Notes: a model not told the origin generated them from the sequence alone. Shown: positions 8,634-17,054, numbered from the stretch's first letter. The stretch: 50,292 nt of DNA from an uncultured Eubacteriales bacterium (GCA_949299375.1 CASGAH010000017.1:1-50292); one strand, 5' to 3'. Numbers and translations are program-made.

Positions 8634-9395
8634 CTATTTTAAAGAGAGCTCCACGCAGACTGGAAAATGATCGGACAGCCATATGCCGCTGTCTTCTTTC
8701 CAGAGGACAGCCTCTTTTTGCTGCTGCCACTGGCTCGTTGCAAAAATGTAGTCGATTTTGGAAGGCGGATTCTTTGTTCCAAATTGATGAAACGTCCCTC
8801 CTGCCCGCTCTGTCTGATCCGTCAGGAAAGAATTTCCCTTAAGGCACTCCATCTCCGGGCTTTGCGGCTCTGCATTGAAATCCCCCATCAAAAGCGCGGG
8901 AATGGATTTCTTTTCATCCTCACGCCTCATCTCGCAGAGAATCTGGCGCAGCCCCCGCGCCCTCGCTTCGCTCCCGCTGTGGTCCAGATGCGTATTGTAG
9001 ACGCGGACAAAGGTGCGCTCCTTTGGCGCATACAGCGTCAGATACGTACACGTCCGCGGGCAAGGGCTTTGTCCCTCATAGCGGCTTCCCGGAACGTCAG
9101 GTGTCTCAGACAGCCAGAACGATCGCATCTGTACAAGGTCAAATCGGCTGTGCAGAAATCCGACCGCCGTCTGCTCCCCTGTCAGATCTTCCTCGCGGCC
9201 GTGTCCGAGAATATTGTATTCCGGCAGCGCCGCCTTGATCTTTTCTGCCATTTCCGGGAGCATCTCCTGAAAGCCGATCACATCGGGGCGCTCCTTTTGA
9301 ATCCTTTCTATTATATAGGGGAAGCGGAATTCAAATCCGTTTGCCCCATCCCATGGATTTTGGTAGCGAAGATTACATGTAGCAATTTTCATCAT
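8634..9395 (-). CDS. Endonuclease/exonuclease/phosphatase (EEP) family protein
   Basis: This 253-residue cytoplasmic protein carries the EEP fold signatures: MKIATCNLRYQNP at the N-terminus, DVIGFQEM with the metal-binding glutamate, YNTHLDHSG with the catalytic histidine, LLMGDFNAEP (the DxN motif) and DHFPVCVEL at the end. Such metal-dependent enzymes cleave phosphodiesters or phosphomonoesters in nucleic acids, sugars or lipids; the substrate cannot be told from sequence. Its start overlaps the stop of the LacX-type gene by 4 bases, so the two are translationally coupled, which loosely suggests sugar-phosphate or related metabolism. Whether the first or second ATG (9395 or 9392) is used is undecided. 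Confidence 0.88.
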   Translation of the reverse strand: MMKIATCNLRYQNPWDGANGFEFRFPYIIERIQKERPDVIGFQEMLPEMAEKIKAALPEYNILGHGREEDLTGEQTAVGFLHSRFDLVQMRSFWLSETPDVPGSRYEGQSPCPRTCTYLTLYAPKERTFVRVYNTHLDHSGSEARARGLRQILCEMRREDEKKSIPALLMGDFNAEPQSPEMECLKGNSFLTDQTERAGGTFHQFGTKNPPSKIDYIFATSQWQQQKEAVLWKEDSGIWLSDHFPVCVELSLK

Positions 9396-10267
9396 GCGTT
9401 TCCTTCCTCTATGCCAATGATGATTTCATACGAAATGCGCCTGGATGCTTTCGGCGCCAGCGTCTGTCCCCACTCCCGCTCCTCAAGCGAGCCCGCAAAG
9501 TCGATGCGGTCACATCTGCCGTACCACGGCTCAATGCACAAAAATGGGGCATTTTTCCCGGCCGGAGACCAGATACCAAAGAGCGGGGCGTCAAATGCAA
9601 GCGTTACAATGGGACGCCGGTTTCGATCCGCAATCCACACCCGATGCGCCTGATCTCCCTCGATAATCAGGGCATCCCGGTCAAACAGTTCCGGATACAG
9701 CTTTGCATAACAGCCCTCCATCTCCAGATCGTACTGTGTCTCCTCCATCAATCCCCCGGGACCGATCAGCCGATAGCGAATGCCGCCTTTGTCAAATCCA
9801 AGATACCCTTCTTTCATCGGCGCGTAAAATGCCGGGTGTGCACCGATCGAATAATAAAGAGGCTCGTCCGCCGGATTGGTGATTTCCCATGTCACGGTGA
9901 TGGCGTTGTCCTTCAGCGTGTACAAAATGTCCAGCTGGAAGGAGAACGGGTAGCGTTTCCACGTCTCTTCATTGGAGCAGAGACGGTAGCGGACAAAGTT
10001 TTCCCCCTGCGCAGCCCGATCAAATTTCTGATCTCTGGCAAATCCGTGCTGCCCCATCGGATAGGATTTCCCGTTCCAGAGATACTGTTTCTTTTGCAGA
10101 CTTCCAACAAAGGGGAACAGCACCGGGGCACGCCTTCCCCAGTATACTGCGTCCCCGCACCACAAATATTCTCTTCCATCGCTCTTTCGGATGATCGACA
10201 TCAGTTCTGCGCCCTCGTCGGAAATCTGAACCGACAGGCAATTGTTTTCCAGTTGATCTCTCGACAT
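9392..10267 (-). CDS. Aldose 1-epimerase family protein, LacX type
   Basis: This 291-residue galactose-mutarotase-like protein has YLWCGDAVYWGRRAPVLFPF near the N-terminus, GQHGFARDQKF (the conserved His), and YSIGAHPAFYAPM (the second conserved His) at about residues 140-155, followed by CIEPWYGRCDR near the end. The LacX group interconverts anomers of free or phosphorylated sugars; the exact sugar is unknown. The start at 10267 has a GAGGAGA ribosome binding site and matches family length; the longer in-frame option is unsupported. It sits 20 bases after pepD and overlaps the EEP gene by 4 bases, so pepD, lacX-like and EEP probably form one operon. Confidence 0.9.
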   Translation of the reverse strand: MSRDQLENNCLSVQISDEGAELMSIIRKSDGREYLWCGDAVYWGRRAPVLFPFVGSLQKKQYLWNGKSYPMGQHGFARDQKFDRAAQGENFVRYRLCSNEETWKRYPFSFQLDILYTLKDNAITVTWEITNPADEPLYYSIGAHPAFYAPMKEGYLGFDKGGIRYRLIGPGGLMEETQYDLEMEGCYAKLYPELFDRDALIIEGDQAHRVWIADRNRRPIVTLAFDAPLFGIWSPAGKNAPFLCIEPWYGRCDRIDFAGSLEEREWGQTLAPKASRRISYEIIIGIEEGNA

Positions 10268-10287
10268 ATCATTCTCCTCTCTCAATG

Positions 10288-11736
10288 TTACAGCGATTCC
10301 AGCACTCGGATCAAAAACTCGTACACTCTTTTTGCCGAGGAGATGCTCAGTCGCTCTCTTGGCGTATGGATGTCTTTCATATCCGGTCCGATGGACACGA
10401 TATCCAGGCCAGGCATCTTTTCCTGAATCAGACCGCACTCTACTCCGGCATGGATCAAATCGATCACCGGCGTTTTGTGATACATTTCTTCCCAGATTTG
10501 TGTCATTCGCTCCCGAAGGGTCGAGTCAACTTTGTATTCCCATCCCGGATAATCTCCGCTTGCCCCAATTTCTCCTCCCAAAAATTCGATGAGGAAGGCA
10601 AGGCGATCCAGCATCTCCTGCTTTCTGGACTCTACGGAACTCCGAAGAGAAAAGCTAAATCTGGCTTCCTCTTCCTCCATTTTCAGAATTCCAAGATTGA
10701 GCGATGTCTCCACAAGTCCTGGAACCGCCTGACTCATATGCTGCACGCCGTTTCGGCACTGTGTCAGGAAAAACAAAAGCTTCATCAGACTCGACGGATG
10801 CAGGACGTCCTCCTCCTCTGCATCTGTCCGCTTCAAGACAAGCCCCAGGTCCGGATCCGCAATCGCATATTCTTTCTGATATTTTTCAAAAATCTGCGCC
10901 AGCGCCTGCTTCATCTCCTCCTCTGGCTCCTCCGACACAATCACTGCCCGGCAGCTTCGCGGAATGGCATTGTCTTTTTGTCCTCCCTCCAGGTGCAAAA
11001 GCCCCCATTCCAGATCGGTCTGGCTGGAGAGCGCAAGCAAAAGCCGTCCCATCAGCACATTGGCATTGGCGCGCTCCTTGTGGATTTCGGTTCCGGAATG
11101 TCCTCCCTGAAGCCCGTCGATGACGAGTTCGAAGCAGCTTCCGGACATCGAAATGCGCTCCAGCGGAAGCGTCAGATTTGCCCGCACTCCGCCGGCACAG
11201 CTGGCCAGGAAAACACCCTCCGCCTCAGAATCCAGATTGATCAGGTAACTGGCTTTGCACCCGCTCAGGTCCAGATCCGAGGCTCCCAAAAGGCCAATCT
11301 CCTCATCTGCCGTAAAGACGCACTCCAGCGCCGGATGTTTCCGCGTATTGTCCGCCAGAATTGCCAGCATGTAGGCAACGGCGATTCCGTCGTCTCCTCC
11401 CAGCGTCGTCTCCTTCGCATAAATCCAGTCCCCGTCCACGCCAATTTCCAGTCCCCGGGAAAAGTCGTGATTGGAACCGCTTTCTCGTTCCTCCACCATA
11501 TCCAGATGTCCCTGAAGCATCACCGTCGGATGGCTTTCATATCCCTTCGAGGCAGGTTTTTTGATGATGACATTGTAAGCCTCATCCTGTGTCACTTCCA
11601 GACTGTGCTCTTCGGCAAACGACACACAGTAATCGCTGATCGGTTTTCGATTGCCGGAGCCGCGCGGAATGCGGCTGATCTCCTCAAAATACCGGAATAC
11701 AAGTTCCGGCTGCAATCCTCTTAACATTTCTCCCAT
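10288..11736 (-). CDS. pepD: Aminoacyl-histidine dipeptidase (PepD, M20 family)
   Basis: This 482-residue cytosolic metallopeptidase hydrolyses Xaa-His and related dipeptides. The di-zinc motifs of the M20 family are in order: LQGHLDMV (about 77-84), LGGDDGIAVAYMLA (about 112-125), FTADEEIGLLGA with the catalytic Glu (about 142-153), and LINLDSEAEG. The C-terminal metal ligand region is HAGVECGLIQEKMPG, and a dimerisation domain lies between. The ATG at 11736 follows AAGGAG at 6-base spacing; an upstream in-frame start at 11802 has no such site. It is the first gene of a likely three-gene operon and is divergent from ylbJ. Confidence 0.93.
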   Translation of the reverse strand: MGEMLRGLQPELVFRYFEEISRIPRGSGNRKPISDYCVSFAEEHSLEVTQDEAYNVIIKKPASKGYESHPTVMLQGHLDMVEERESGSNHDFSRGLEIGVDGDWIYAKETTLGGDDGIAVAYMLAILADNTRKHPALECVFTADEEIGLLGASDLDLSGCKASYLINLDSEAEGVFLASCAGGVRANLTLPLERISMSGSCFELVIDGLQGGHSGTEIHKERANANVLMGRLLLALSSQTDLEWGLLHLEGGQKDNAIPRSCRAVIVSEEPEEEMKQALAQIFEKYQKEYAIADPDLGLVLKRTDAEEEDVLHPSSLMKLLFFLTQCRNGVQHMSQAVPGLVETSLNLGILKMEEEEARFSFSLRSSVESRKQEMLDRLAFLIEFLGGEIGASGDYPGWEYKVDSTLRERMTQIWEEMYHKTPVIDLIHAGVECGLIQEKMPGLDIVSIGPDMKDIHTPRERLSISSAKRVYEFLIRVLESL

Positions 11737-11816
11737 TGCTTTCTCCTTTTCTATGGTTTTCTTGCGCAGCCGTCTGGTCGCCTGATTTCTCCCGCTGCGC
11801 ATGGTTCTACACGATC

Positions 11817-11845
11817 ATTTTCCCATAAATAAGGCAAAAAAGCAA
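11817..11845 (-). promoter_or_regulatory. Possible promoter of pepD
   Basis: TTGCTT (11840-11845), a 17-base spacer and GAAAAT (11817-11822) on the minus strand lie about 80 bases before pepD. The -10 is a weak match, so this is tentative. Confidence 0.3.
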
Positions 11846-11915
11846 GGCATGAATCCGGGATTGGCAGAATATTTTATAAAGAATCCTCCAGGTGCAAAAA
11901 AGGAGACCTCTTTTT

Positions 11916-12911
11916 ATGACATTTTCTATCCAAAATCGGGGTTCTCTTGCCGCGCAGGGCGCGCTTTGGGCCGCTTTTCTTCTCATGATATCCCAGCCCT
12001 CCCTTACTGTTTCTCAGGCTGCAAAAGCACTTCTGCTCTGGTATCGCCTGGTCGTTCCGACGCTGCTTCCCCTTTTGATCGTCTCCGGCCTGATTGTCGC
12101 GGCAAAAGCCTGGGAACCGCTTGATTTTCTCTTTCGGCCTCTTTTTGGAACACTTTTTGGCACACCGCCCTGCGCCGGATTTGTCATTCTGCTCGGCATC
12201 CTTTGCGGATATCCGATGGGCGCAAAGATCGCCTCCGACCTGTATCGCAAATCCGCACTTTCCTCCCGGCAGGCAAAACATCTGCTCGCCTTTTCCTGCT
12301 TTCCAAGCCCGATGTTTCTCACGGGGTTCGTAATTCGCCAATGCCTAAACGCGCCCTCGCTCCTTCTCCCCTTTTTGACGGCAGTTTATGGTTCTGCATT
12401 CGCCATCGGCTTTTTTTATCCAAGAATCCTTCCTCTGCGCAGTCAGCCAAACCGGAGAGACGCTGCACTCGCATCCGCTTCCATTCCCGAGGCATCAAAT
12501 GCCCCTACAGAACGTTCTTTTTTTGTGCTGCAGCAAACACTTTTGTCCTCCGCCCGGCTTCTCGTGCTGGCCGGACTGTACATGATGCTGGCGATGATCT
12601 CTGCGGGATTTTTGGAACAGTTTTTTCGTCTCCTCTGCCCGTTGTCCATAAAACGTTTCCTCCCTCTGATCACCGGGCTTCTGGAAATGACAAGCGGAAT
12701 TTCTCTTCTTTCCGACTCACCTCTCTCTCCTTCTTCCTCGGCGCTTACGGCAGCCTTCCTCTGCTGCTTTGGCGGGATTTCCGTCGCCCTCCAGACATCT
12801 GCCGTCCTTCCGCAAGAGCCGGGATGGATCGCCCACTACCTCATCTGGAGACTCGCCCACGCCGCCCTTGCCGTTTTCCTTCTGCGCCTGATCTTTTTTC
12901 TAATCGGATAG
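11916..12911 (+). CDS. ylbJ: Sporulation integral membrane protein, YlbJ-like
   Basis: This 331-residue polytopic membrane protein has Gate/nucleoside-recognition-type segments: LLLWYRLVVPTLLPLLIVSG, a glycine-rich loop GILCGYPMGAKIASDLY (about 95-111) and LLAFSCFPSPMFLTGFV, all hallmarks of YlbJ. In Bacillus, YlbJ is made in the mother cell under sigma-E and is needed for spore cortex formation. It lies close to coaD and rsmD here, as ylbJ does in Bacillus, which supports the call. The ATG at 11916 has AAGGAG 10 bases upstream; a GTG at 11892 overlaps that site and is less likely. It ends at a bidirectional terminator facing the coiled-coil gene. GC-rich codon use matches its neighbours. Confidence 0.85.
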   Translation: MTFSIQNRGSLAAQGALWAAFLLMISQPSLTVSQAAKALLLWYRLVVPTLLPLLIVSGLIVAAKAWEPLDFLFRPLFGTLFGTPPCAGFVILLGILCGYPMGAKIASDLYRKSALSSRQAKHLLAFSCFPSPMFLTGFVIRQCLNAPSLLLPFLTAVYGSAFAIGFFYPRILPLRSQPNRRDAALASASIPEASNAPTERSFFVLQQTLLSSARLLVLAGLYMMLAMISAGFLEQFFRLLCPLSIKRFLPLITGLLEMTSGISLLSDSPLSPSSSALTAAFLCCFGGISVALQTSAVLPQEPGWIAHYLIWRLAHAALAVFLLRLIFFLIG

Positions 12912-12946
12912 AAAAAAGCATTGTATTTTTTGATACAATGCTTTTT
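12912..12946. terminator. Bidirectional rho-independent terminator between ylbJ and the coiled-coil gene
   Basis: AGCATTGTA (12917-12925) pairs with TACAATGCT (12934-12942) around an 8-base loop, flanked by five T on the plus side and six A (U on the minus transcript) on the other. It can stop both convergent transcripts. Confidence 0.88.
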
Positions 12947-12969
12947 GAATCCGTTTCAATTTGATTGGC

Positions 12970-13566
12970 TTATGGTTCGATGTCGTCGTACGCAAAATCC
13001 TGCTCTTGCTCCTGTTCTCCCTCTTCTTCTGTGTCTGTAAGGGAAGCGATGTCCTGTTCGAGCATCGCATCGACACTGTTCATATAATCCAGGTAATTCT
13101 GGAATCTCTCCTGTATTTCTTCGATTGTTGTCCTCGCCATATCTCTCATGCCGGACAGTCTTTCCTTTGTGTAATCCATCGCTCCCTGGCGCAGATCGTT
13201 GGCGTCGATTGTTGCCTTGTCCACAATCTTCTGCGCATCTTCCACCGATTCTCTTACAATCTCATCACCTTTTTGATATGCCTCGCGCACGATCTCGTGT
13301 TCCTTCAAGATCTGCTCCCGGCTCTTCTTTGCCTCTTCGATGATGCCGTTCGCCTGGCTTTTGGCATCTGCCAGAATTGCATCCCGGTTGCTGAGTATTT
13401 TGCGATACGTTTTGATCTCCTCCGGGATTTTGCGCTGAAGCGCATCGAGAAACTCTTCCATCTGTTCTCTGTCTACCATGATTTTCTGGGAAAAGAATGC
13501 CGTACTACAACCATCCAAATAATCCCGCATCTCTTTGATCAACTGTTCTATGTTGCTGCTGCTCAT
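12970..13566 (-). CDS. Coiled-coil protein resembling V-type ATPase subunit H / DivIVA-like family
   Basis: This 198-residue soluble protein is almost wholly helical and charged. The N-terminus (SSSNIEQLIKEMRDYLDGC) leads into a long coiled coil with repeated alanine/glutamate heptads (about 55-150, for example DAKSQANGIIEEAKKSREQI) and an acidic C-terminal tail. Proteins of this make-up beside coaD in Lachnospiraceae are usually labelled ATPase or DivIVA-domain protein; no nucleotide-binding motif is visible, so an enzymatic role is not supported. The start at 13566 has GGAGGAAGCAGG directly before it; the longer frame to 13638 lacks a site. It follows coaD on the same strand but has its own extended -10 promoter. 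The true function is unknown. Confidence 0.7.
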   Translation of the reverse strand: MSSSNIEQLIKEMRDYLDGCSTAFFSQKIMVDREQMEEFLDALQRKIPEEIKTYRKILSNRDAILADAKSQANGIIEEAKKSREQILKEHEIVREAYQKGDEIVRESVEDAQKIVDKATIDANDLRQGAMDYTKERLSGMRDMARTTIEEIQERFQNYLDYMNSVDAMLEQDIASLTDTEEEGEQEQEQDFAYDDIEP

Positions 13567-13667
13567 CCTGCTTCCTCCGCCTGTATTGTGTCTTTCTGCT
13601 TCCCTGCCTGCCCATTTTCCTTTTTGCACAGGAATCATTTCTTATCAAAATCACCCTGCCAAAATAC

Positions 13668-13676
13668 ATTTTAGCA
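13668..13676 (-). promoter_or_regulatory. Extended -10 promoter candidate for the coiled-coil gene
   Basis: TGC followed by TAAAAT on the minus strand lies about 100 bases before the start at 13566. No good -35 is visible. Confidence 0.35.
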
Positions 13677-13730
13677 TAAAAAAGGAAATCTGTCTACGTA
13701 TCCTGAAAAAACTTTCTTTTTTTTGATTTT

Positions 13731-14231
13731 CTACAGGGACCCTTTCTTTTCTGACGATTTTATCTTTTCCCATATCGCCTGCTCCACTTCCGGAGAGACA
13801 AATTCTGAGATGTTCCCCTCATACATGGCAACTTCTTTGACAATGCTGGAGCTCAGGTACGCATACTCCAGATTGGTTGTAAAAAAGACGGTGTCCACAT
13901 CCGGAGCGATTTTCCGGTTTGTCTGGGACATCTGCAGCTCGTATTCAAAATCTGTCACCGCCCGAAGTCCTCTCACAATGACGCTGGCCCCGGTCTCATG
14001 GGCAAAATCCACAAGAAGTCCTCCGAAGGAGCGGACTTCCACATTGGGAATTGCTCCCGTCACACGCTTTAGGAGTTCTACCCGCTCCGCCACGGTAAAC
14101 ATCGGCGTCTTCATACTGTTGTTGAGCACGCCCACGATCAGCCGATCGACAACTCTGCTGGCCCTCTCAATGATGTCCAAATGCCCCAATGTGACAGGGT
14201 CAAAACTTCCCGGATATACTGCGATTGTCAT
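13731..14231 (-). CDS. coaD: Phosphopantetheine adenylyltransferase
   Basis: This 166-residue enzyme transfers AMP from ATP to 4'-phosphopantetheine, the fourth step of coenzyme A synthesis. The nucleotidyltransferase signature is complete: [19 protein letters not shown] with the T/HxGH motif, [20 protein letters not shown], the acceptor-side [12 protein letters not shown], and [11 protein letters not shown] near the end. Length is standard. The start at 14231 has GGAG upstream and overlaps the rsmD stop by 4 bases, so the pair is translationally coupled, as in many Firmicutes. Confidence 0.96.
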   Translation of the reverse strand: MTIAVYPGSFDPVTLGHLDIIERASRVVDRLIVGVLNNSMKTPMFTVAERVELLKRVTGAIPNVEVRSFGGLLVDFAHETGASVIVRGLRAVTDFEYELQMSQTNRKIAPDVDTVFFTTNLEYAYLSSSIVKEVAMYEGNISEFVSPEVEQAIWEKIKSSEKKGSL

Positions 14232-14788
14232 TTGTCTCGTCTCCTTAAAAAAACATGCTGATTTGTCTTGTACCGTTTCTGTCTGATGCATTCGAATCTG
14301 ATCTCTTCCGCGAAAGAAAAATCGGTCTTCTGCGATGCCTCCACAATGAGAATTGTATCCTTCCCGACAATCCGTCCGCGGCAAAGCTGCTCTAACACGC
14401 GCCGTTCCCACTGCTGGTCATAGGGGGGATCCATGAAAATCAAGTCAAATTCCCGGCCATCCTCCTCCAGCCTTCGAATTCCATCCATCACATCGCATCC
14501 CATCACAATCGCCCGATCGTTCAGGCGGGTAAATTCCAGATTTGCCCGGATACAATCGAGCGCTTTTCTCTGCTTTTCCACAAAAACCGCCTCCGCCGCA
14601 CCGCGGCTGAGCGCTTCTATCCCGATCGCGCCGCTTCCGCTGAAAAGATCCAGAAACCGGCATTGCGCCAGCTCATTCTGAATCATATTAAACAGCGTTT
14701 CTTTCAGGCGATCTGTTGTCGGCCTTGTCTGCATTCCTTCCACCGTCTTCAGCGGAAGATGCCGTGCCGTGCCTGCAATTACTCTCAT
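14228..14788 (-). CDS. rsmD: 16S rRNA (guanine(966)-N(2))-methyltransferase
   Basis: This 186-residue SAM-dependent methyltransferase modifies G966 in 16S rRNA. It has the start [13 protein letters not shown], the [13 protein letters not shown] loop, the SAM motif [20 protein letters not shown] (about 45-63), and the catalytic motif [10 protein letters not shown] (NPPY-type). Length and start agree with the family. It is the first gene of the rsmD-coaD operon and is divergent from the SASP gene, with a 173-base intergenic region between them. Confidence 0.95.
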   Translation of the reverse strand: MRVIAGTARHLPLKTVEGMQTRPTTDRLKETLFNMIQNELAQCRFLDLFSGSGAIGIEALSRGAAEAVFVEKQRKALDCIRANLEFTRLNDRAIVMGCDVMDGIRRLEEDGREFDLIFMDPPYDQQWERRVLEQLCRGRIVGKDTILIVEASQKTDFSFAEEIRFECIRQKRYKTNQHVFLRRRDK

Positions 14789-14939
14789 TGCGCAACATCC
14801 TTTCCCGATTCGTTTTCCCGTTTTCTTCTTTCCAGGTGTCTTATGTCAAATTCAGAACAATCATACCATCGGATTGCGCATTTGTAAATCAAAAATTGTC
14901 AAATCATTTATTTTCCAGTGTATTCTTCTCTTTCGCGCA

Positions 14940-14946
14940 CATACTA
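14940..14946 (+). promoter_or_regulatory. Forespore-type (sigma-G/F-like) -10 element for the SASP gene
   Basis: CATACTA matches the CATnnTA consensus of sigma-F/G promoters, with a GTATT -35-like element about 15 bases upstream. It ends only 15 bases before the ATG, which would leave a leader of about 8 bases. Confidence 0.5.
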
Positions 14947-14961
14947 GCACTGTAACAAGTT

Positions 14962-15177
14962 ATGGCAAGTTCATCTAAAAGCAATCGTGTTGTTGTACCA
15001 GAGGCCAAGTCTGCTATGGACAAGTTCAAAATGGAAATCGCAGACGAATTGGGAGTACCGTTAACCAATGGATATAACGGAAACCTGACTTCTTACCAGA
15101 ACGGCAGCGTTGGCGGATATATGGTAAAGAAGATGATTGAAAATCAGGAAAAACAGATGGCAGGCAAGATGCAGTAA
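14962..15177 (+). CDS. Small acid-soluble spore protein, alpha/beta type
   Basis: This 71-residue DNA-binding protein coats spore DNA and protects it from UV and heat. The family features are all present: MASSSKSNRVVVPEAK, the germination-protease region KFKMEIADELGVPL with the cleavage-type Glu, GYNGNLTSYQNGSVGG and a helical second half. No Shine-Dalgarno sequence can be seen: the bases before the ATG read ACTGTAACAAGTT. The forespore-type -10 lies just 15 bases upstream, so the mRNA may be nearly leaderless. It points away from rsmD, and the mobile element begins about 115 bases after its stop. Confidence 0.93.
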   Translation: MASSSKSNRVVVPEAKSAMDKFKMEIADELGVPLTNGYNGNLTSYQNGSVGGYMVKKMIENQEKQMAGKMQ

Positions 15178-15211
15178 GCCTGAATCCCCCTGAAAAAGAG
15201 GCGCCTCAAAC

Positions 15212-15283
15212 CGGCCGGCTCCCCTAATCCGGCCGCAGGATCGCATCGGGCGGGAGAAGGAAATCTTCTCCTGTCCGGATGCG
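15212..15283. terminator. Hairpins downstream of the SASP gene
   Basis: CGGCCGG/CCGGCCG (15212-15218 with 15229-15235) is followed by a long imperfect stem from 15242 to 15283 (CGCATC...GATGCG closing, GGAGAAG/CTTCTCC inside). There is no clear U-run. They fill the gap between the SASP gene and the element and could terminate the SASP transcript or, before insertion, the recG transcript. Confidence 0.5.
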
Positions 15284-15292
15284 AAACATCCG

Positions 15293-15313
15293 TTTCCCGA
15301 AATTAAAGAAATT
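15293..15313 (+). repeat. Left terminal imperfect inverted repeat of the element
   Basis: It reads TTTCCCGAAATTAAAGAAATT and matches the right end (reverse complement of 25872-25892, TTTCCCATAGTTAAAGATACC) at 15 of 21 positions, including TTTCCC and TTAAAGA. Confidence 0.6.
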
Positions 15314-15323
15314 GCTTATGTAA

Positions 15324-15353
15324 GAGTGCCTACGCCTACTTGCATAGGCACTC
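15324..15353 (-). terminator. Hairpin after the serine recombinase gene
   Basis: GAGTGCCTA (15324-15332) pairs perfectly with TAGGCACTC (15345-15353) around a 12-base loop, 13 bases past the recombinase stop. There is no strong U-run, so termination is likely but not certain. Confidence 0.55.
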
Positions 15354-15365
15354 AAATTCAGTTGT

Positions 15366-16970
15366 TTACTCGATTTTACCGATAAAGCGGTAGTAGATGT
15401 CAATATTCTGCTCACGCATACCGTCCACGGTGGTTGCTTCGTGAATGACGATCTTTTCAATCAGCGTATTCAGAAGCTCCGCTGTCAGTTCGGTGGGGTT
15501 TGCGTACTGCTTGATAAGAGAAATCCAAGTTTCCGCATCGACGGTTGTTTGCTTTTCAGATTCAAGCTCGGCAGAAAGCCTTTCGATCTTCTCGGTAAGC
15601 TCCTGCTGCTCGGTCTGGTATTTCTGAGACATCATATTGAAGTTGTACGCCGTGATACGTTCCGCTGCCCAATCCTCATACATCTTGGCAAATAGTCTGT
15701 CAACTTCCGCTTTTCGCTTTTCAGCCTTGGCAAGCTCCATTGTCTGCTTCTTGGTAGATAAAGCTCGTTCCTTGTCTCCGCCTTGCAGCAGATTTTGAAG
15801 CAAAGCCTTTTCATCTTCCTGCGCCTGTCGTGTCCAATCCTGTATTCTTGCAAGAACATAGGTGTAAAGGGTATCGTAGCGGATATAATGGGACGAACAC
15901 TGTTTCAGTCCTTGACCGTACTGACTGCAAGTATAGTGGCTGTACGGCTTCTTGTTCTGATTGTTCGTACCGAAGCGCATTGACCACCCGCAATCGGCAC
16001 ACTTGACAAGTCCCGAAAAGATTTGCGTGGTAGCGTCCTTTTGCTGTCTGCGACGGTTAGCGATCTGCCTTTGCACTTGTTCAAAGACATCCTTGGAGAT
16101 AATGGCTTCGTGGGTGTTTTCCACTCTAAACCATTCATCCTGCGGCTTGCGTATCTTTTTCTTGTTCTTGTAAGAGATATTGGTCTGCTTGTTGTGTACG
16201 CTGTTGCCGATATAGGTTTCATCTTTTAGGATGCTCTTGACTTGTGCTACCGTCCATGCGTAGGCTTTTTCTTCCGACTGTCCCTCATAGATGTGGGCGA
16301 ACGTCCCGTATCTCTTGAAGTTCAGCCAACCTGCACAGGGTACTTCTTCCTCGATCAGCGTCTTGGTGATCTTGGCAGCACCCGCCCCGTGAAAAGCAAG
16401 ATCAAATATCTTTTCGATAATCCACCTTGTTTCCTCGTCAATAGCAATGCTGTTCTTGATTTCGGGATGTCGGATATACCCAAGCGGTGCATAAGCGAAG
16501 GTACGCTGTCCGGCAGCGAATTTTGCATGAAGCGCAGTTTTCACCTTACGGCTGGTGTCCTTGGCAAACCATTCATTGAATAAATTTTTGAAAGGCACAA
16601 AGTCGGACAAGCCTTTTTCGGTATCTTCATTTTCGGCAACGGCAATGTAGCGAACCTGCTTTTCGGGAAACACAAATTCAAGGTAGTAGTCCATCATAAC
16701 GTGTTCTCTACCAAAGCGGCTGAGGTCTTTCGTGGCAATGCAGTTGATCTTTCCGGCCTCCACATCTTCCATCATTCGCTGAAAATTCGGTCTGTCGAAG
16801 TTCGTCCCACTCCATCCGTCGTCGATATACTCGGAAACCACATGGAGTCCATTGTCCTTTGCGTACTGTCGTAAGATGGTGCGCTGCGTTTCGATGGATA
16901 CGCTGTCGCCAAAGTTTTCATCGTCACGGCTGAGTCTCATATATAGTGCTGTATTGTACGGTTGTTTCAT
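15366..16970 (-). CDS. Large serine recombinase (TnpX/TndX type)
   Basis: This 534-residue site-specific recombinase excises and integrates the element. The N-terminal resolvase domain has the catalytic serine in YMRLSRDDENFGDSVSIETQ (Ser at about 14) and the arginine-rich KDLSRFGREHVMMDYYLE. It is followed by the Recombinase domain (about 165-285, including PLGYIRH and KSILKDETYIGNS), a zinc-ribbon with CADCGW and YTCSQYGQ plus a later cysteine (about 330-365), and a C-terminal coiled coil (about 400-475). These features match transposon recombinases of clostridial mobilizable elements. It appears complete. Its promoter at 17026-17054 is overlapped by repeated half-sites, which suggests autoregulation. 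Confidence 0.93.
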   Translation of the reverse strand: MKQPYNTALYMRLSRDDENFGDSVSIETQRTILRQYAKDNGLHVVSEYIDDGWSGTNFDRPNFQRMMEDVEAGKINCIATKDLSRFGREHVMMDYYLEFVFPEKQVRYIAVAENEDTEKGLSDFVPFKNLFNEWFAKDTSRKVKTALHAKFAAGQRTFAYAPLGYIRHPEIKNSIAIDEETRWIIEKIFDLAFHGAGAAKITKTLIEEEVPCAGWLNFKRYGTFAHIYEGQSEEKAYAWTVAQVKSILKDETYIGNSVHNKQTNISYKNKKKIRKPQDEWFRVENTHEAIISKDVFEQVQRQIANRRRQQKDATTQIFSGLVKCADCGWSMRFGTNNQNKKPYSHYTCSQYGQGLKQCSSHYIRYDTLYTYVLARIQDWTRQAQEDEKALLQNLLQGGDKERALSTKKQTMELAKAEKRKAEVDRLFAKMYEDWAAERITAYNFNMMSQKYQTEQQELTEKIERLSAELESEKQTTVDAETWISLIKQYANPTELTAELLNTLIEKIVIHEATTVDGMREQNIDIYYRFIGKIE

Positions 16971-16994
16971 TAAAAATCCTCCTGTTCGTGAAAC

Positions 16995-17014
16995 AACCCA
17001 CGCTTACAATACTT
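16995..17014 (-). repeat. 20-base motif copy A beside the recombinase promoter
   Basis: On the minus strand this reads AAGTATTGTAAGCGTGGGTT and differs by one base from the copy at 25845-25864 near the right end of the element. With TAAGCGTG at 17035-17042 (plus strand) it makes an inverted pair around the start of the recombinase transcript. Confidence 0.6.
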
Positions 17015-17025
17015 TCCTATGATAC

Positions 17026-17054
17026 ATTATATCATAAGCGTGAGTTTGATTCAA
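17026..17054 (-). promoter_or_regulatory. Promoter of the serine recombinase
   Basis: TTGAAT (17049-17054), a 17-base spacer and TATAAT (17026-17031) with an upstream TG (extended -10) on the minus strand. A TAAGCGTG half-site (17035-17042 on the plus strand) lies inside the spacer. Confidence 0.7.

Noticed and set aside
10285-11724. A 479-codon plus-strand frame opposite pepD
   Set aside because: It mirrors a conserved enzyme gene, has no ribosome binding site and shows no domain pattern.
15223-15460. A remnant of recG at the left flank of the element
   Set aside because: The minus-strand frame there (EDFLLPPDAILRPD) does not convincingly match a RecG C-terminus, and the boundaries predict only intergenic DNA.
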